A stretch of 64,000 nt of DNA from assembly GCA_963576735.1 (NCBI GenBank), contig OY755178.1:1240001-1304000 (forward strand), in the 5' to 3' direction. A program made the position numbers and the translations under genes. The stretch's first letter is position 1. Every line of letters starts with the position of its first letter. Source of the stretch: Bedellia somnulentella (lineage: Eukaryota > Arthropoda > Insecta > Lepidoptera > Bedelliidae). Of this stretch, positions 53,701 to 63,978 are shown piece after piece. The notes under the pieces are model-generated. The model saw only the letters and a list, made by a program, of their open reading frames with translations, was not told the DNA's origin and made no database searches.

Positions 53701-56426
53701 AAATATTCTGTACCTTCGAAAATACTAGCCACAAACTTAGCATTATTAAAACTTATGGGCAAATTATAAAACTTGTAGATTTATTATCCGTAATTTTAAA
53801 AACGTTTGTAAAGCCGACCAAAAGAAACGAACATCTGCATTTCAATTCAAGTTAATAGACGCATTGTTATTTATAGATAAAGACCTCATTGTAAACGAGC
53901 CTAGTTTAATTTTACAATAGATATTTTTATATTTTGAAACACGTGTTTTATTGCCTTGACGTGGCGGTAAATGGTTGGGATTATCTTTATTTTTTTATTA
54001 TACTCTATTCCCTTTCATCTTTTAAGAGTTTTTAAGTTACAATCACCTTTACGACGAAGGACTTTACAACATACTTAGGAACATACCAACAAAATAATAC
54101 AATAAATGTACTGTTATCCTATTAATATTATAAATGTGGAAGTTTGGATATTTGTGTGTTTGAGGTGAAGAGGCTTCTCAATTACAGAATGTATATGAAT
54201 GAAATTTAGCAGAATGCCAGATAATGACCCCAATTATGACATAAAGTAGTTATTATCCCGGAACATACGTACGCAGTGAAACATACATACTTAAACTCAC
54301 GGCTATAAATCCCAAAAAGGTGTAGCCAGAGCTTTAGAGCTAAAAACTCCTCAGCCACATTTAGAAGTTGATAGGGGACAAGATGGAAGAAATAAAGTAT
54401 TGTTGGCGATGGGTCTCCAACCGCATCGCCCAAAACCCACTTATGTTAAAAAGCCCCATACCTTTAGTTACTCTTACGACACCCGTGGGTAGAAAGGGGT
54501 GGCAGTGAAAATCGTATAATTAAATTTAGGAATAGCACCAAATGATTAAGATTTAAAAGTAGCAATCATTGCCATGCCTTTTTCAAGTAGGTCCCATTGT
54601 ATAAGGGTGGTCAATAATTGGTCAAGCACTCATACATAATATGGCCACATGTACCACTTGCGAACTAACAGCATCTATATGTATGTACCATAGTATAAGG
54701 GCATTAACAGTATTATATTACCACTTAGTTGTGGATCCATATTATCATCACAATCAATGATCAACGTAGCACTCAACCCTTGAGATGAAGTGGGTATGGT
54801 TTTATCTAAAAAAAAAAGAGAATAAGGATATTTTATATCATTAACATGAGTATGTCAGTAATAAAAAATAAAAATAAAGGCACTAGACAAGTCTATGTTC
54901 CCCAGGTGATGGAAGACTTTAGACTCAACTTTAATTAATAAACTATATTACAACTTGCCTGTAATTTTTAGAGAATGACTGTCATCAGTATATATATTTG
55001 TGCTTTGGGATGAGGATGGCACCGCAATTCCTAAAATAATGAGCAAATATTCTTTAATCATATTACAAAATATTTTACAAATGGTTGGAGTATATAAAAT
55101 AAAAAGAATAGTATAAGTTCTATTTTATTTATCGTAAATATGTGTTTCTTTTATTAAAGTGGTGTAATATACTGTATTTTATTAGCAGTAACAGGAAACA
55201 GGAGTAAACATGTATATGGTTAGAAAGAAATATTTGAAATATTGAATGTAGAATAACACCATGATACATGCACTGTAAGGTCTATTGATCATAGAATCCT
55301 GCCAATAGCTATTTAAAGACTTTGGCATGGCACACCATTCTACAGAATGAGCAACAATTGAAGTCTTGTAGAATATATTTTTTTGTATAAATTAAAAGAA
55401 ACAAACTTACCATACTCATTTTCCAACAGTTGAATTTCTTGTAATGGTTTACAATAGGAATGGTCACTTAGCTTCCTTTTTCTAGTTTCAAAGTAATCAT
55501 GTTCCGTAGATATGGAAGAGTTTTCTAAAAAATAAAATATATGTAATAAGAGAAGTTGTTTTATCAGGGGGAAGAAACAAAGAAGTTCACTATAAACTGT
55601 TCAAGGGGAAGCTAGCATAAGTGAATGGCAGAATAAGGCACAATAAGTATACAAGATATGATGTACAACAAATATTGCAATGGTTGATATCTAGAAATAA
55701 TGCCTAAAAACACAGATGAACAGTGAAACTTATTCAAACATATGTGTAGTCAATAGCCACCATAGGACCTAATTTGTTGCATGTATATTGTAATATATTT
55801 GAGGCTTTATTTTAAGTCATAGCACATAATTACCGACGCATAGCAAGGCCTGGAACATACAATATAAATTGTATGTTCCAGGCTCTTGGGTATTTTGATA
55901 ATGTGCATCGACATTACGCCTGCAGAAAATGTTAAACATTACAATCATTAGTCACATTGTTTAGATTCATAATTAAGCAATAAAATTATATTACTATAAA
56001 CCCTACATCACAATACACATACACAATCCTTTGATGGGCTGTCTTTTCAGCAATGTTATCATAATCACAGTATGTATACATATCAAACATACGATTTATA
56101 TTTATGTAAGCTACAAGCCTTGCTATGTGTCTGTAATTATGTGCTATGACTTAATATAAAGCCTCAAATATATTACAATATACATGCAACAAATAGGGTC
56201 CTATGGTGGCTATTGGCTTCACGTAAGTTTGAACAAGTTTCATGGTTCGGTAGCATAGTGTAGTATTGAAATGTAATTACAAGTATTATTGTTGTTACTC
56301 ACCATCATTTTCAGTCGAGAGAGAGGGTATTCCAGTACTTATTTCCTCATTGGAAAATAAGGTAGGATAAGCCGACTGTTTTAGGCGTGAACTAGATGTC
56401 ACAAACCTTTTCTCAAAATGCGATTG
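50567..56426 (-). CDS. THAP9/P-element-like transposase gene, multi-exon
   Basis: Nine exons join in phase without stops: 56303-56426, 55411-55524, 54959-55030, 54725-54805, 53087-53152, 52398-52828, 51787-52168, 51474-51706, 51131-51197, then the terminal 50567-50754 (ten counted with the last). The order is: end of a THAP zinc finger, a low-complexity linker, a basic helical region, a helix-turn-helix-like part (FTEDQKLMALSIMKQSPKSY..LRRIF), an RNase H-like catalytic region with SIIFDEVAL and VSDQGSAF acidic residues, and the start of the insertion domain (VFYDPPHLIKGVRNNF; TVASALTYTS). The gene stops after KPLRRAVTKKS, so the last catalytic acidic residue expected after the insertion domain is not seen. 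The first THAP exon is not found. It could be a domesticated P-type transposase or a 3'-truncated transposon copy. Confidence 0.75.
51131..51706 (-). CDS. P-like transposase exons, insertion-domain part
   Basis: Two exons, 51474-51706 and 51131-51197. The first has DDTIIIGENRLNVFYDPPHL and VRNNF, strongly conserved in THAP9 and P transposases. The second has KNCTKVLSSTVASALTYTS. Borders are AG/GTTAGT and AG/GTAAGT. Confidence 0.75.
51787..52168 (-). CDS. P-like transposase exon, RNase H-like catalytic part
   Basis: It has SIIFDEVALEPGVTYN, ADHALVFMARGV, QQPICFYFCEGSTSAYILK and GLVPIALVSDQGSAFQSAL. In P and THAP9 transposases the Asp in the first and in the last motif belong to the catalytic acidic set; both are kept. 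Borders are ttttgcag and gtaagt. Confidence 0.8.
52398..52828 (-). CDS. P-like transposase exon, basic and helix-turn-helix part
   Basis: 143 codons rich in Lys and Arg. The KGRRFTEDQKLMALSIMKQS and SYKFLRRIF..LPSTRTL region matches the DNA-binding helix-turn-helix region preceding the catalytic core in THAP9-type proteins. Borders are ttttacag and gtattt. Confidence 0.8.
54282..54501 (-). mobile_element. CATA-tailed SINE-like element, copy 8
   Basis: In an intron of the P-like gene. Perfect 9-bp duplication GCAGTGAAA at 54273-54281 and 54502-54510. It lacks the extreme 5' end of the family. Confidence 0.9.
54725..55030 (-). CDS. P-like gene, repeated linker exons
   Basis: Exons 54959-55030 and 54725-54805, together with 53087-53152, are all phase 1 to 1 and contain AVPSSSQ, TIPTSSQ and IVPSSSQ respectively. 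They look like duplicates of one linker exon. The donor of 54959-55030 is gcaagt, giving a GC-AG intron. Confidence 0.65.
55728..56247. mobile_element. Foldback MITE in P-like gene intron
   Basis: Arms of about 125 bases, inverted (caatagccaccataggac, gcatgtatattgtaatat, gtcatagcacataattac), around a 260-base centre that has its own small palindrome near 55850-55885. No ORF. Confidence 0.8.
56303..56426 (-). CDS. P-like gene exon, C-terminal half of THAP domain
   Basis: It opens with QSHFEKRFVTSSSRLKQSAY then PTLF. The His-Phe pair and the closing PTLF fit the end of a THAP domain (C-x2-H, then AVPTIF-like). The partner Cys would be the last codon of the preceding exon, which is not in the expected place nearby. 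The donor is gtgagt. Confidence 0.75.
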
Positions 56427-57410
56427 CTATTGCAAAAGGGAACACAGCAAAATGTTCTTCATGACGAAGAAGACTTGATATCACAACAACACAACAATGT
56501 AACAAATGGTAACAATGAACTTCACTCGATCAAACTCCTCAATAATGCAATGAAAGAAAATGAAATGAACACAGGCAATGAACAAAATGGCGGCGGCGGG
56601 CGGGCGCCAGAGGAGCGGGGGCCTCTGACTCAAGGGAGGGGAGAGGGAGACTTTTTTTCTAAACTAACGCGGTTGTCTGACCTTGAACGAAAAATTTTGT
56701 TCTAAGATTATAGCCTGTGATTGCCACTGCGCGAAGTCGGTCCGTGGGAATGGTGCGATTGTTTCTTTATTTATTCCTTTTATATGCTTGTTTACAATAA
56801 AGTAACATACACAACAATAGCTACTTTTGCCGACTCCTACGGGGGTAACCGGGTGAAAGTTTGAGTTTTAACCACTTTGAGTAACAACTTTAAACCACTA
56901 ATAGAAATTGAAAATAACTAAATGGCAAAGAGGATTATTGTTGTTGGTGATTGTTTTATATTATCTGTGTCTGTGTTATATGTGACTATCGGCACAGCAT
57001 AGCACTACCTCGTTACTACACAAGGGTAATAAGATTTGAATGTTTATTAGTATTAAATGTTCATGTAAACCTCATGTACATTTAATACTTATATTACTAT
57101 ATATTATATTACTATACACATATTACTAACAAGTAAAGGAAAGTGTTTTTAACTTTTGTTCTTTTTCCCCACTGGTGTCGAAATTTTTCTTTCCTTTATT
57201 TATTAGTAAGGGTAATAAAAGGTGACTTGGTAAATTAGGCGCTTTATTCTAGGAGAATATAAGAAGATGCGGCGCAGACTCATCACCAATCACAAACAAC
57301 GTTTATCATTCAATCTTTTGCCCTTCTCTAGTTCCAAAAGTAGCTAACAAATTCCTAATTCTGAAGCTTTGGGAACCCTTTTTCAGTTTTATAGTAGTCA
57401 TTATATTTTT
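56427..57410. other. Spacer with decayed repeats
   Basis: A GC-rich patch with aaaatggcggcggcggg lies near 56585. 56985-57400 is a decayed CATA-type SINE-like copy, interrupted at about 57041-57215 by AT-rich DNA including the ctttcctttatttat tail text. The 95-codon plus-strand frame at 56418 is not convincing. Confidence 0.4.
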
Positions 57411-57424
57411 ATATTAAAGTGGCT

Positions 57425-57644
57425 GTTTAGTGTCGGTTTAGAATAGCACTACCTCATTTCTTCCGGTGGGTGTACGTAAGGTGTGACTAACGGTATTGGG
57501 GCCTTAAAGGGATATTTTCTTTTAATAAACTTTATTTCACCATCTTTTCCCCACGCAACTTCCAAAAGTGGCTGAGGAATTTCTAATTCCCCAGTTCTGA
57601 TTACCCCTTCAAGGGGTTTATAACTGTTAGTATATGTATGTATC
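57425..57644 (+). mobile_element. CATA-tailed SINE-like element, copy 9
   Basis: Perfect 9-bp duplication AAAGTGGCT at 57416-57424 and 57645-57653. It carries an internal deletion in the region of the GGTTGGAGACC motif. Confidence 0.88.
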
Positions 57645-57724
57645 AAAGTGGCTTTTGACAGTCTCGTATGATAGGTTATAATAATAGGCACATAAAAAAA
57701 GAGTTTGGTGTTTTAACTGTAAAG

Positions 57725-57961
57725 TTGTGTAGTGTGGCTTAGAATAGCACTACCCCCTTCCTTATGGCGGATGTTCGCGACTAGGGGTCTTGGGGCTTTA
57801 AAATTGATTTTTGGGTGATGAGGTCGGAGATCCGTCACCAATATCCTTTATTTTACCATTTTTTCCCCACTTAACTTCCAAAAGTGGCTGATGAATTTCT
57901 AATTCTTTAGCTCTGGCTACCCCTTCTAGGGATTAATAGCCGTGAGTATATGTATGTATGT
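57725..57961 (+). mobile_element. CATA-tailed SINE-like element, copy 10
   Basis: Nearly full length, tgtagtgtggcttagaat to the TATG tail, only 80 bases after copy 9 in the same orientation. AGTTG on both sides may be a short duplication. Confidence 0.85.
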
Positions 57962-58550
57962 AGTTGAAACACTGAGGCACTCATGGTGGGCACACTATAG
58001 TATTTATTTGCTCTTTTGTATCACAAAACTACAAAAACTCGACGAATGGCGGGGTCGTAACGTCACATCGCCATTTTCCCCTCCAACCGCAATTAAATTC
58101 GTCGTTTGAAAATGATCAGTAGAGTAACGAAGTTTATTTTTTATTTTATTTCACTACATCGCTCTAAAATATTGACTAACTTTTTGCGAATTTTGAAGTA
58201 CATAGAATAAATATGTGAAATAAAATATTTTTTTATAGTTCTTGCCACTAAATACCCAGAAATATTGTAAATAACACACCACACGAACCTGATAAAAATA
58301 CTTGAATTTCCAACGACAATTTCGAGTGAATGAAGTAACCAAAACGGCAGTGATTGGTCTTTTTTTAAAAGTTCACTTCATACACAAGCCGCTGATATCA
58401 ATAAAAACCGAATTTAACTCTTAAAATAAAATAAATAAGGGGTTAATTCGGACATGGTAAGCTGGCCATCGGCGGCTCCACGGGGAGTCATCGGGGATTG
58501 ACAGTACTTTTGTTTCTGGCTATTCGGATAACAACAAATTTGGGCACCTT

Positions 58551-58725
58551 TAGGCGGATTGCGAGTTTCATCGAATAGTTATTTTACGCTGTAGTAAAGT
58601 ACCTAATCCTATTTTAAGCATCAGGAGTAAAAGAGACACAGACATGTATGGTTTTCGCTTAGATGTATGGAAATCGATCATTAAGATCAAAAACGAAATT
58701 TCGATTTTAACTCGCAATCCGCCTA
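58551..58725. mobile_element. 175-bp MITE with TA-type ends
   Basis: Perfect 17-bp inverted ends TAGGCGGATTGCGAGTT and its complement. The outer TA on each side could be the duplicated target of a Tc1/mariner-type element. Confidence 0.75.
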
Positions 58726-58830
58726 CTTGTCAGTCAGTACATTATCTCTATATCTATTATACAACAAATTGCTATTACTAGTATAGATAACAATTTGTAT
58801 ACGAACTACCTCAGCTCAACTGAAATCAAT

Positions 58831-58955
58831 CGTTCACGCCGCCTATCCCCAATGGGGTTGGCAGAGGTAACAACTTGGTTTAGGTCCAACCCGGAATTTG
58901 AACCCTCATCGTCTGCTCGGTAAGCGGTGTTCTATCCACTGAGCTATCACTGATG
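58831..58955 (-). repeat. tRNA-derived SINE (family B), internally deleted
   Basis: Inverted. The tail (gttcacgccgcctatcccc, ggggttggcagaggta) joins almost directly to the tRNA-like head (tttgaaccctcatcgtctg, gtgttctatccactgagc). The middle of the family is missing. Confidence 0.75.
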
Positions 58956-59095
58956 TCACTGGTAATGGAACTACTGCAACACCATACATTAAACAAAACC
59001 CGACGAGTTCTTAACCTCCTTAATTTATGAAGTACGAAGTTCACGCGGGCAAAGCTGCGGGTGAAAGCTATTTTATTTATATTATGTCATATTAG

Positions 59096-59325
59096 TTTGC
59101 CGTCTAGTGTCTACCGATGGGTGTACGTAAGAGGCGACTAACGGTTTTGGGGCTTTTAAGGAATTTTTCGGCGATGGGGTTGGAGACCCTTCACCACCAA
59201 CCTTGACTTTAGCATCTTTTTCATTTTAACTTTACCATTCTTACCATAGGAATTAGGAATTTCTAATTCCTTAGCTCTGGCTACCCCTTCTAAGGATTTA
59301 TAGCCGTGAGAATACGTATGTATGT
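59096..59325 (+). mobile_element. CATA-tailed SINE-like element, copy 11
   Basis: From gccgtctagtgtctac to gtatgtatg. It is followed directly by an A-rich tract that belongs to the next LINE. Confidence 0.85.
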
Positions 59326-59334
59326 ATTGGATTA

Positions 59335-60680
59335 GTCAAAAAAAAAAAAAAAGTCAAAAAGTTTATTTTTCAAAATTAAGTTAAAAATTAACATTTTTTG
59401 AACGTCAAATTTTTTTAAATTTATCATTAGTCCGTTGCTTCGGAAGGTGTTCGTAAAGAGAAGAAGCAACAAAGAATTTCTTTACATTCACATTTTTTCA
59501 TTTTTTCAAAACATGGTTTGTACAATTTCAGTTTATTAACATGTTTTTACTTTATAAAAGATTTTCTATGCGACAAAACCAAACGCTAGTTTGACATATT
59601 TAAAATAAATTGTCCATCACAAAAACCAATCACATAACGTGAGAAGAAAAATCCTCACCAGACAATTATTCCTAGGAATAACGAGGGAAGATTTATAGCT
59701 TTACGGACACGGTCATGTGCGCGTTGGGTCCTTGTCGTTTAAAAAATCTTGAACACTGTAGTAAGACTTCTTTAAAAGCATGGCTTTTATTGCCTTTTTA
59801 AAAGATGCCACAGGCAATTCCAATATGTCAGAAGGAAGTTTGTTGAACATTTTCAGGGATAGTCCCATAAAGGAGTTACTTACTTTATTAAGTCTCCACT
59901 TCGGTACGTGAAGTTTGTCCTTATTTCGAGTGTTAACAGTATGCCTATCACTAACTTTACTAAATTGGCCTATATTCTTTTTGGCATACATTAAATTCTC
60001 AAATATGTATTGGCAAGGGACAGTTAAAATGCCAATTTCTTTAAATTTTTCGCGCAACGAATACCTCGACCTCAACATGTAAATAGATCGGATAGCTCGC
60101 TTTTGTAAGACGAAAACTTTATGAACATCAGCCGCTTTACCCTATAATAAAATACCGTACGACATAATACTATGAAAATAACTGAAATACACAATGCGAG
60201 CTGTTTCTACGTCTGCTATTTCTCTAATCTTACGCACGGCATACGCTGCTGAGCTCAGCCTTTTAGAAAGTGTTAGTATATGGGGTCCCCATTGCAACTT
60301 AGAATCGATTATTATCCCTAGGAATTTTGTTTCTTTCACTAATTCTACTTGTTCACTATCAATAACAATATTGTTATCAACTTGCCTAACATTCGGTAAA
60401 GTAAATTTAATACATTTAGTTTTTTTGGCATTTAGAACCAGGTTATTTACAGTAAACCAATGCAATACCAGTGAGATAGCTTTATTTACGTCGTCAAGAG
60501 ATGTAGAGGATCTCGCTACATTAAATATTAAAGATGTGTCATCTGCAAACATAACTATCTCAGAATACTTTTGTACCATAAATGGTAAATCATTAATGTA
60601 AATCAGAAACAGTAATGGGCCAAGTATAGAACCTTGAGGAACGCCCATCTCTATTTCCGATCCTAGTTCTGAGTTCAATT
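59335..60680 (-). mobile_element. Jockey-like LINE, 5' truncated
   Basis: The RT C-terminal half is at 60142-60678 (MGVPQGSILGPLLFLIYIND, FADDTSLIF, KFLGIIIDSKLQWGPH, SIMSYGILL). A stop near 60140 separates it from the C-terminal domain 59713-60078 (KLHVPKWRLNKVSNSFMG). 59340-59700 is the 3' UTR. Confidence 0.85.
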
Positions 60681-61338
60681 TTTAAATTCCATTTAATTAT
60701 TTTATAAAGTTAATTTATGAGACTGATCTTACAGTAAAACCGTGTGAATGGTTTTGTGAGACACATTGATTAGATATAAGTTTTAATTGTAAGTTATAAT
60801 AATAAATAAAGAATAACATAGACGAAGTTGCACGAGTAAGCGTGATGAGTAGCTAGCTATGTCGCCGCCTCCATGTTTATGTTTATCCTTACTAATATTA
60901 TAAATTGGAGTTTGTTTGTTCGTTCCGCTTCACGCCGTAACTACTGAACCGATTGCTTTGAAATTTTGCAAACGCATTGGTCAGATTGGTCAGAACAGAT
61001 TTAAATAGCCAATTTCTATGAAGGTAAGGTATCTGCAGTTTTTATACATCATTGTCTAGTGGAATAAGTTCTTTTTTCATGTCACCATGACTTGTGTGCC
61101 GGGCGGCTGAAGGCCGCCCTGGCGGCGAAACCGCCCTGGCGGCGAAAAATAAGTTCTTTACAGATCCACATAGATTTCTTGGCCGGTAAGGGTGTCGCTG
61201 TCATCGAAATTAGTATTGCCAGTAAATAAAATTTTACCATTATAAGGGAAGTAATTTTACATCATACAGGCTAATTTATTTATGTATTGAAATGTCTGAA
61301 TAAAACAATTTATATAATATTCATTCAATGAATAACCA
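60681..61338. other. Spacer with GC hairpins
   Basis: 61101-61119 forms GGGCGGC-TGAAG-GCCGCCC, and 61121-61135 forms GGCGG-CGAAA-CCGCC, inside a repeat whose left part (gtttgttcgttccgcttc, ctactgaaccgattgc) is of a type common in insects. No gene. Confidence 0.5.
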
Positions 61339-61548
61339 TTTGCCGGTGGGTGTACGTAATAGGCAACTAACGGTATTGGGGCTTTTAAGAGACTTTTGGG
61401 CGATGCGATTGGAGACCAGACCAGACCAACAACCTTTATTTTACTATCTTTACCCCACTCAGCTTTCAAAAAGTGGCTGAGGAGTTTCTAAGTTTCTTAG
61501 CTCTGGCTAAACCTTTTAGAGATTCGCAGTCGTGAGTATATGTATGTA
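61339..61548 (+). mobile_element. CATA-tailed SINE-like element, copy 12 (5' truncated)
   Basis: Starts at gccggtgggtgtacg, lacking the first 35 bases or so, and keeps the tail gtgagtatatgtatgtat. Confidence 0.85.
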
Positions 61549-62159
61549 TTTAATAACTATCATTGTAAGTAAACAAGTTCGTTTTAATGTAAGCTAATTA
61601 TATTTATTTAGTTTTGCCCTTGTCTGTTATGTCTACCCGAATGACAGTGTATCCTTAATTTGCTGATCTTACCTCCCAAATGTTGTGTGGAAGAGATTGC
61701 TAATAGCGATAACACTGTCAACTGTACTTCTCTGCAAACTGTTTCATTATTTTATACTCAAGGATTTGTTGTTTGTGACACTCAGAGTTTAAAAAGTGGG
61801 TAACTACATAAAATCATTTTTTTAATCCTGTAAATCAGAGGAGTACTTGTCTGTACTGTCTTTTACATTTTATATTCACACATAGATACCCTAAAAAGGT
61901 GGCACAGAAAGAAATATTATAAACATTAGAAATCGTTTGGGTCATTCATTTTGCTCGTTCAGTGAATCTATGGGCACTTTTCTTTTGCTGTTGACAGCCT
62001 TATATTTTTATAAATATATATGTCAGACAGTTATGTATGACATAAGAAATTACACATTGGTACATTCCCGCATTAGGATTAGAACCCACGCATCAGTGTA
62101 TACGAAGTGAAATCTTATTCGGGTGCATTTCCCCACTTCCCGTAACCCGCACCGCTATA

Positions 62160-62297
62160 CGCCCGATTTCTGAATTAAGTATTCAAGCTGAGAACGACTT
62201 AAGTATCGTTTTGTCTCATTCAGTTGTTAAGATTTCAATGCGACAGAACGATACTTAAGTTGTTCTCAGCTGGAATACTCAATTCAGAAATCGGGCG
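62160..62297. mobile_element. 138-bp foldback MITE, copy 2
   Basis: Same ends and length as 7880-8017, with nearly perfect arm pairing. The 3-bp flank is ATA on both sides. Confidence 0.87.
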
Positions 62298-62626
62298 ATA
62301 GTCATGTACGCAACGCAGCGCACAACTTTGCGGATGGTGTTAGCCTTCTTAGATAATTTTAGCAAAATAAATAAAATTTTTCATATTTTTTTATATTGAA
62401 TACTGGAAAAAAAACGTTTATTAATAAGCAAAGAAACATTATATATAAAAAAAAAATTCCACTACAAAAAATATTAATGAAAGTGATAATTTATTATATA
62501 CATAGGTCACCCTATAATTTTTATTTAGTTAAGAACTAACTGACAATGACAGGCCGAAATTTCAAAATGGCGACAGTAGTACCAGAGTCGCCGCCGGCCA
62601 AGTTATGATTGTGGATCTGTAGCCAG

Positions 62627-63364
62627 TAGGCTTGGGTAGATCCAGCTCCGCCAGGTGATTCGAATCACCAGGTTCAGGCTCAGTTCCGGTACTGAATCCT
62701 CTTAACCGGGCCGGACCGCTTATCGAATCCGGCTCGGTTAAGAAATTCAGAACTGAATCAAACAACCAAAAAATACCAAGGCTTTCTTCGCGGAACGTAA
62801 CGATTGCTATTGACATACATTTAAAAATCAATTTACTCATATGTATAATGATTCTGTTTGTGTACAGGCTAGGTTCGCTAACATACGAATATTCATATGT
62901 AAAAAATAAATAATATTTAGAACAACTTAACAACATCTTATAACAATATCTACACATAAATATATGCAAATCAGAAAGTTACACAACATAAAACACTATC
63001 GTATTTATAATATCACAATAAACACCATTATTTATGAAAAGATTGATAAATCTATTAAACGAAATTGGCAAACAAAGAACACAAAAGGACAACTCTCTTT
63101 TCGTCTCTGTCTCCCGAGTTCAAATTGTATTACATTCTTGTCTCGCTCTCACATTCAGCAAGAAAATGTAACGGTAATAATCGAACCGATCCTGAACCTG
63201 ATGCCTGAGCCTGTTGTTCGAAAACAATAGAACCGAGCCGGTGCGGAGCGGCCCGGTTAGGCGAACCTGCACCTGATAAGAAAGAGTGGGGCCGGTTAGG
63301 CCAATCAGGCTCACGCAGAGATTCGAATCATTTGAATCCACCGAGCCGGACCTACACACGGCTA
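62627..63364. mobile_element. hAT-like non-autonomous element, 738 bp
   Basis: A perfect 8-bp duplication GTAGCCAG (62619-62626 and 63365-63372) bounds ends TAGGCTTGGGTAG and, inverted, TAGCCGTGTGTAG. Both subterminal zones are rich in CCGGCTCGGTT, AACCGGGCC and GATTCGAATCA-type words. No transposase; the ORFs inside are by-products of the repeats. Confidence 0.85.
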
Positions 63365-63372
63365 GTAGCCAG

Positions 63373-63978
63373 AGCTCGCTGCACGCTTCATGTCTTTACC
63401 TGCCTTTCAGCGACAAAGGAACAAAAAACAAAAATTGACCCTATATTGTCTGTGGAAATAAATTTTTAGGTTCTTTTCGGTGAATTTGTGTTAATAAAGA
63501 ATTTGTTTCAGTTTTTATATTATTTTCTGGGTAATTACTTTTTTATATCAAGTTTTCCAAATATTAAAACCAAACGTTCATAGGTTAATAATTTTAAGTT
63601 CGCTACATCAGACTACCGAAGTAAGTAAACGTAAGTAGTAGTGCATTAGTCATCGTAAGATATCGACTGGTTGAGATAAAGCTGTGTCACAGGATTATAA
63701 TTGTTCCTTTTGTAATATAACTTCAATATATTACTAATTCAATTGCTACACGTCTTTAAGCCGCATTTGTCGTATCTTTAAATGATCCCATACATTTAAT
63801 ATTCATTACAATGTTATTTGCAGTTGACATTGTTGAATTGGTTTTGTTTTGAATGCGAACTAAATCTTGATGCCGAGTTTCCTCATGTAATTTTTATTCA
63901 AGCAAACCTCAATATTTGGATTAGTTAGTGCATTATCTAGAACTAATTTTTGAGGTTATGCTTGAAGATTCCTTGAAT
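63373..63978. other. Intergenic DNA, nothing recognised
   Basis: AT-rich with scattered short frames only. Confidence 0.4.

Noticed and set aside
56418..56705. 95-codon plus-strand ORF with a GGGGR run
   Set aside because: Its first part is antisense to the THAP exon and the end is GC-rich low complexity; no domain is visible.
7155..58955. tRNA genes at 7160, 7790, 13085, 40490, 46110 and 58900
   Set aside because: A- and B-box-like words are present, but a full cloverleaf is not evident and the copies continue into shared SINE bodies.
62562..62969. 135-codon minus-strand ORF
   Set aside because: It runs through the subterminal repeats of the hAT-like element and is explained by them.
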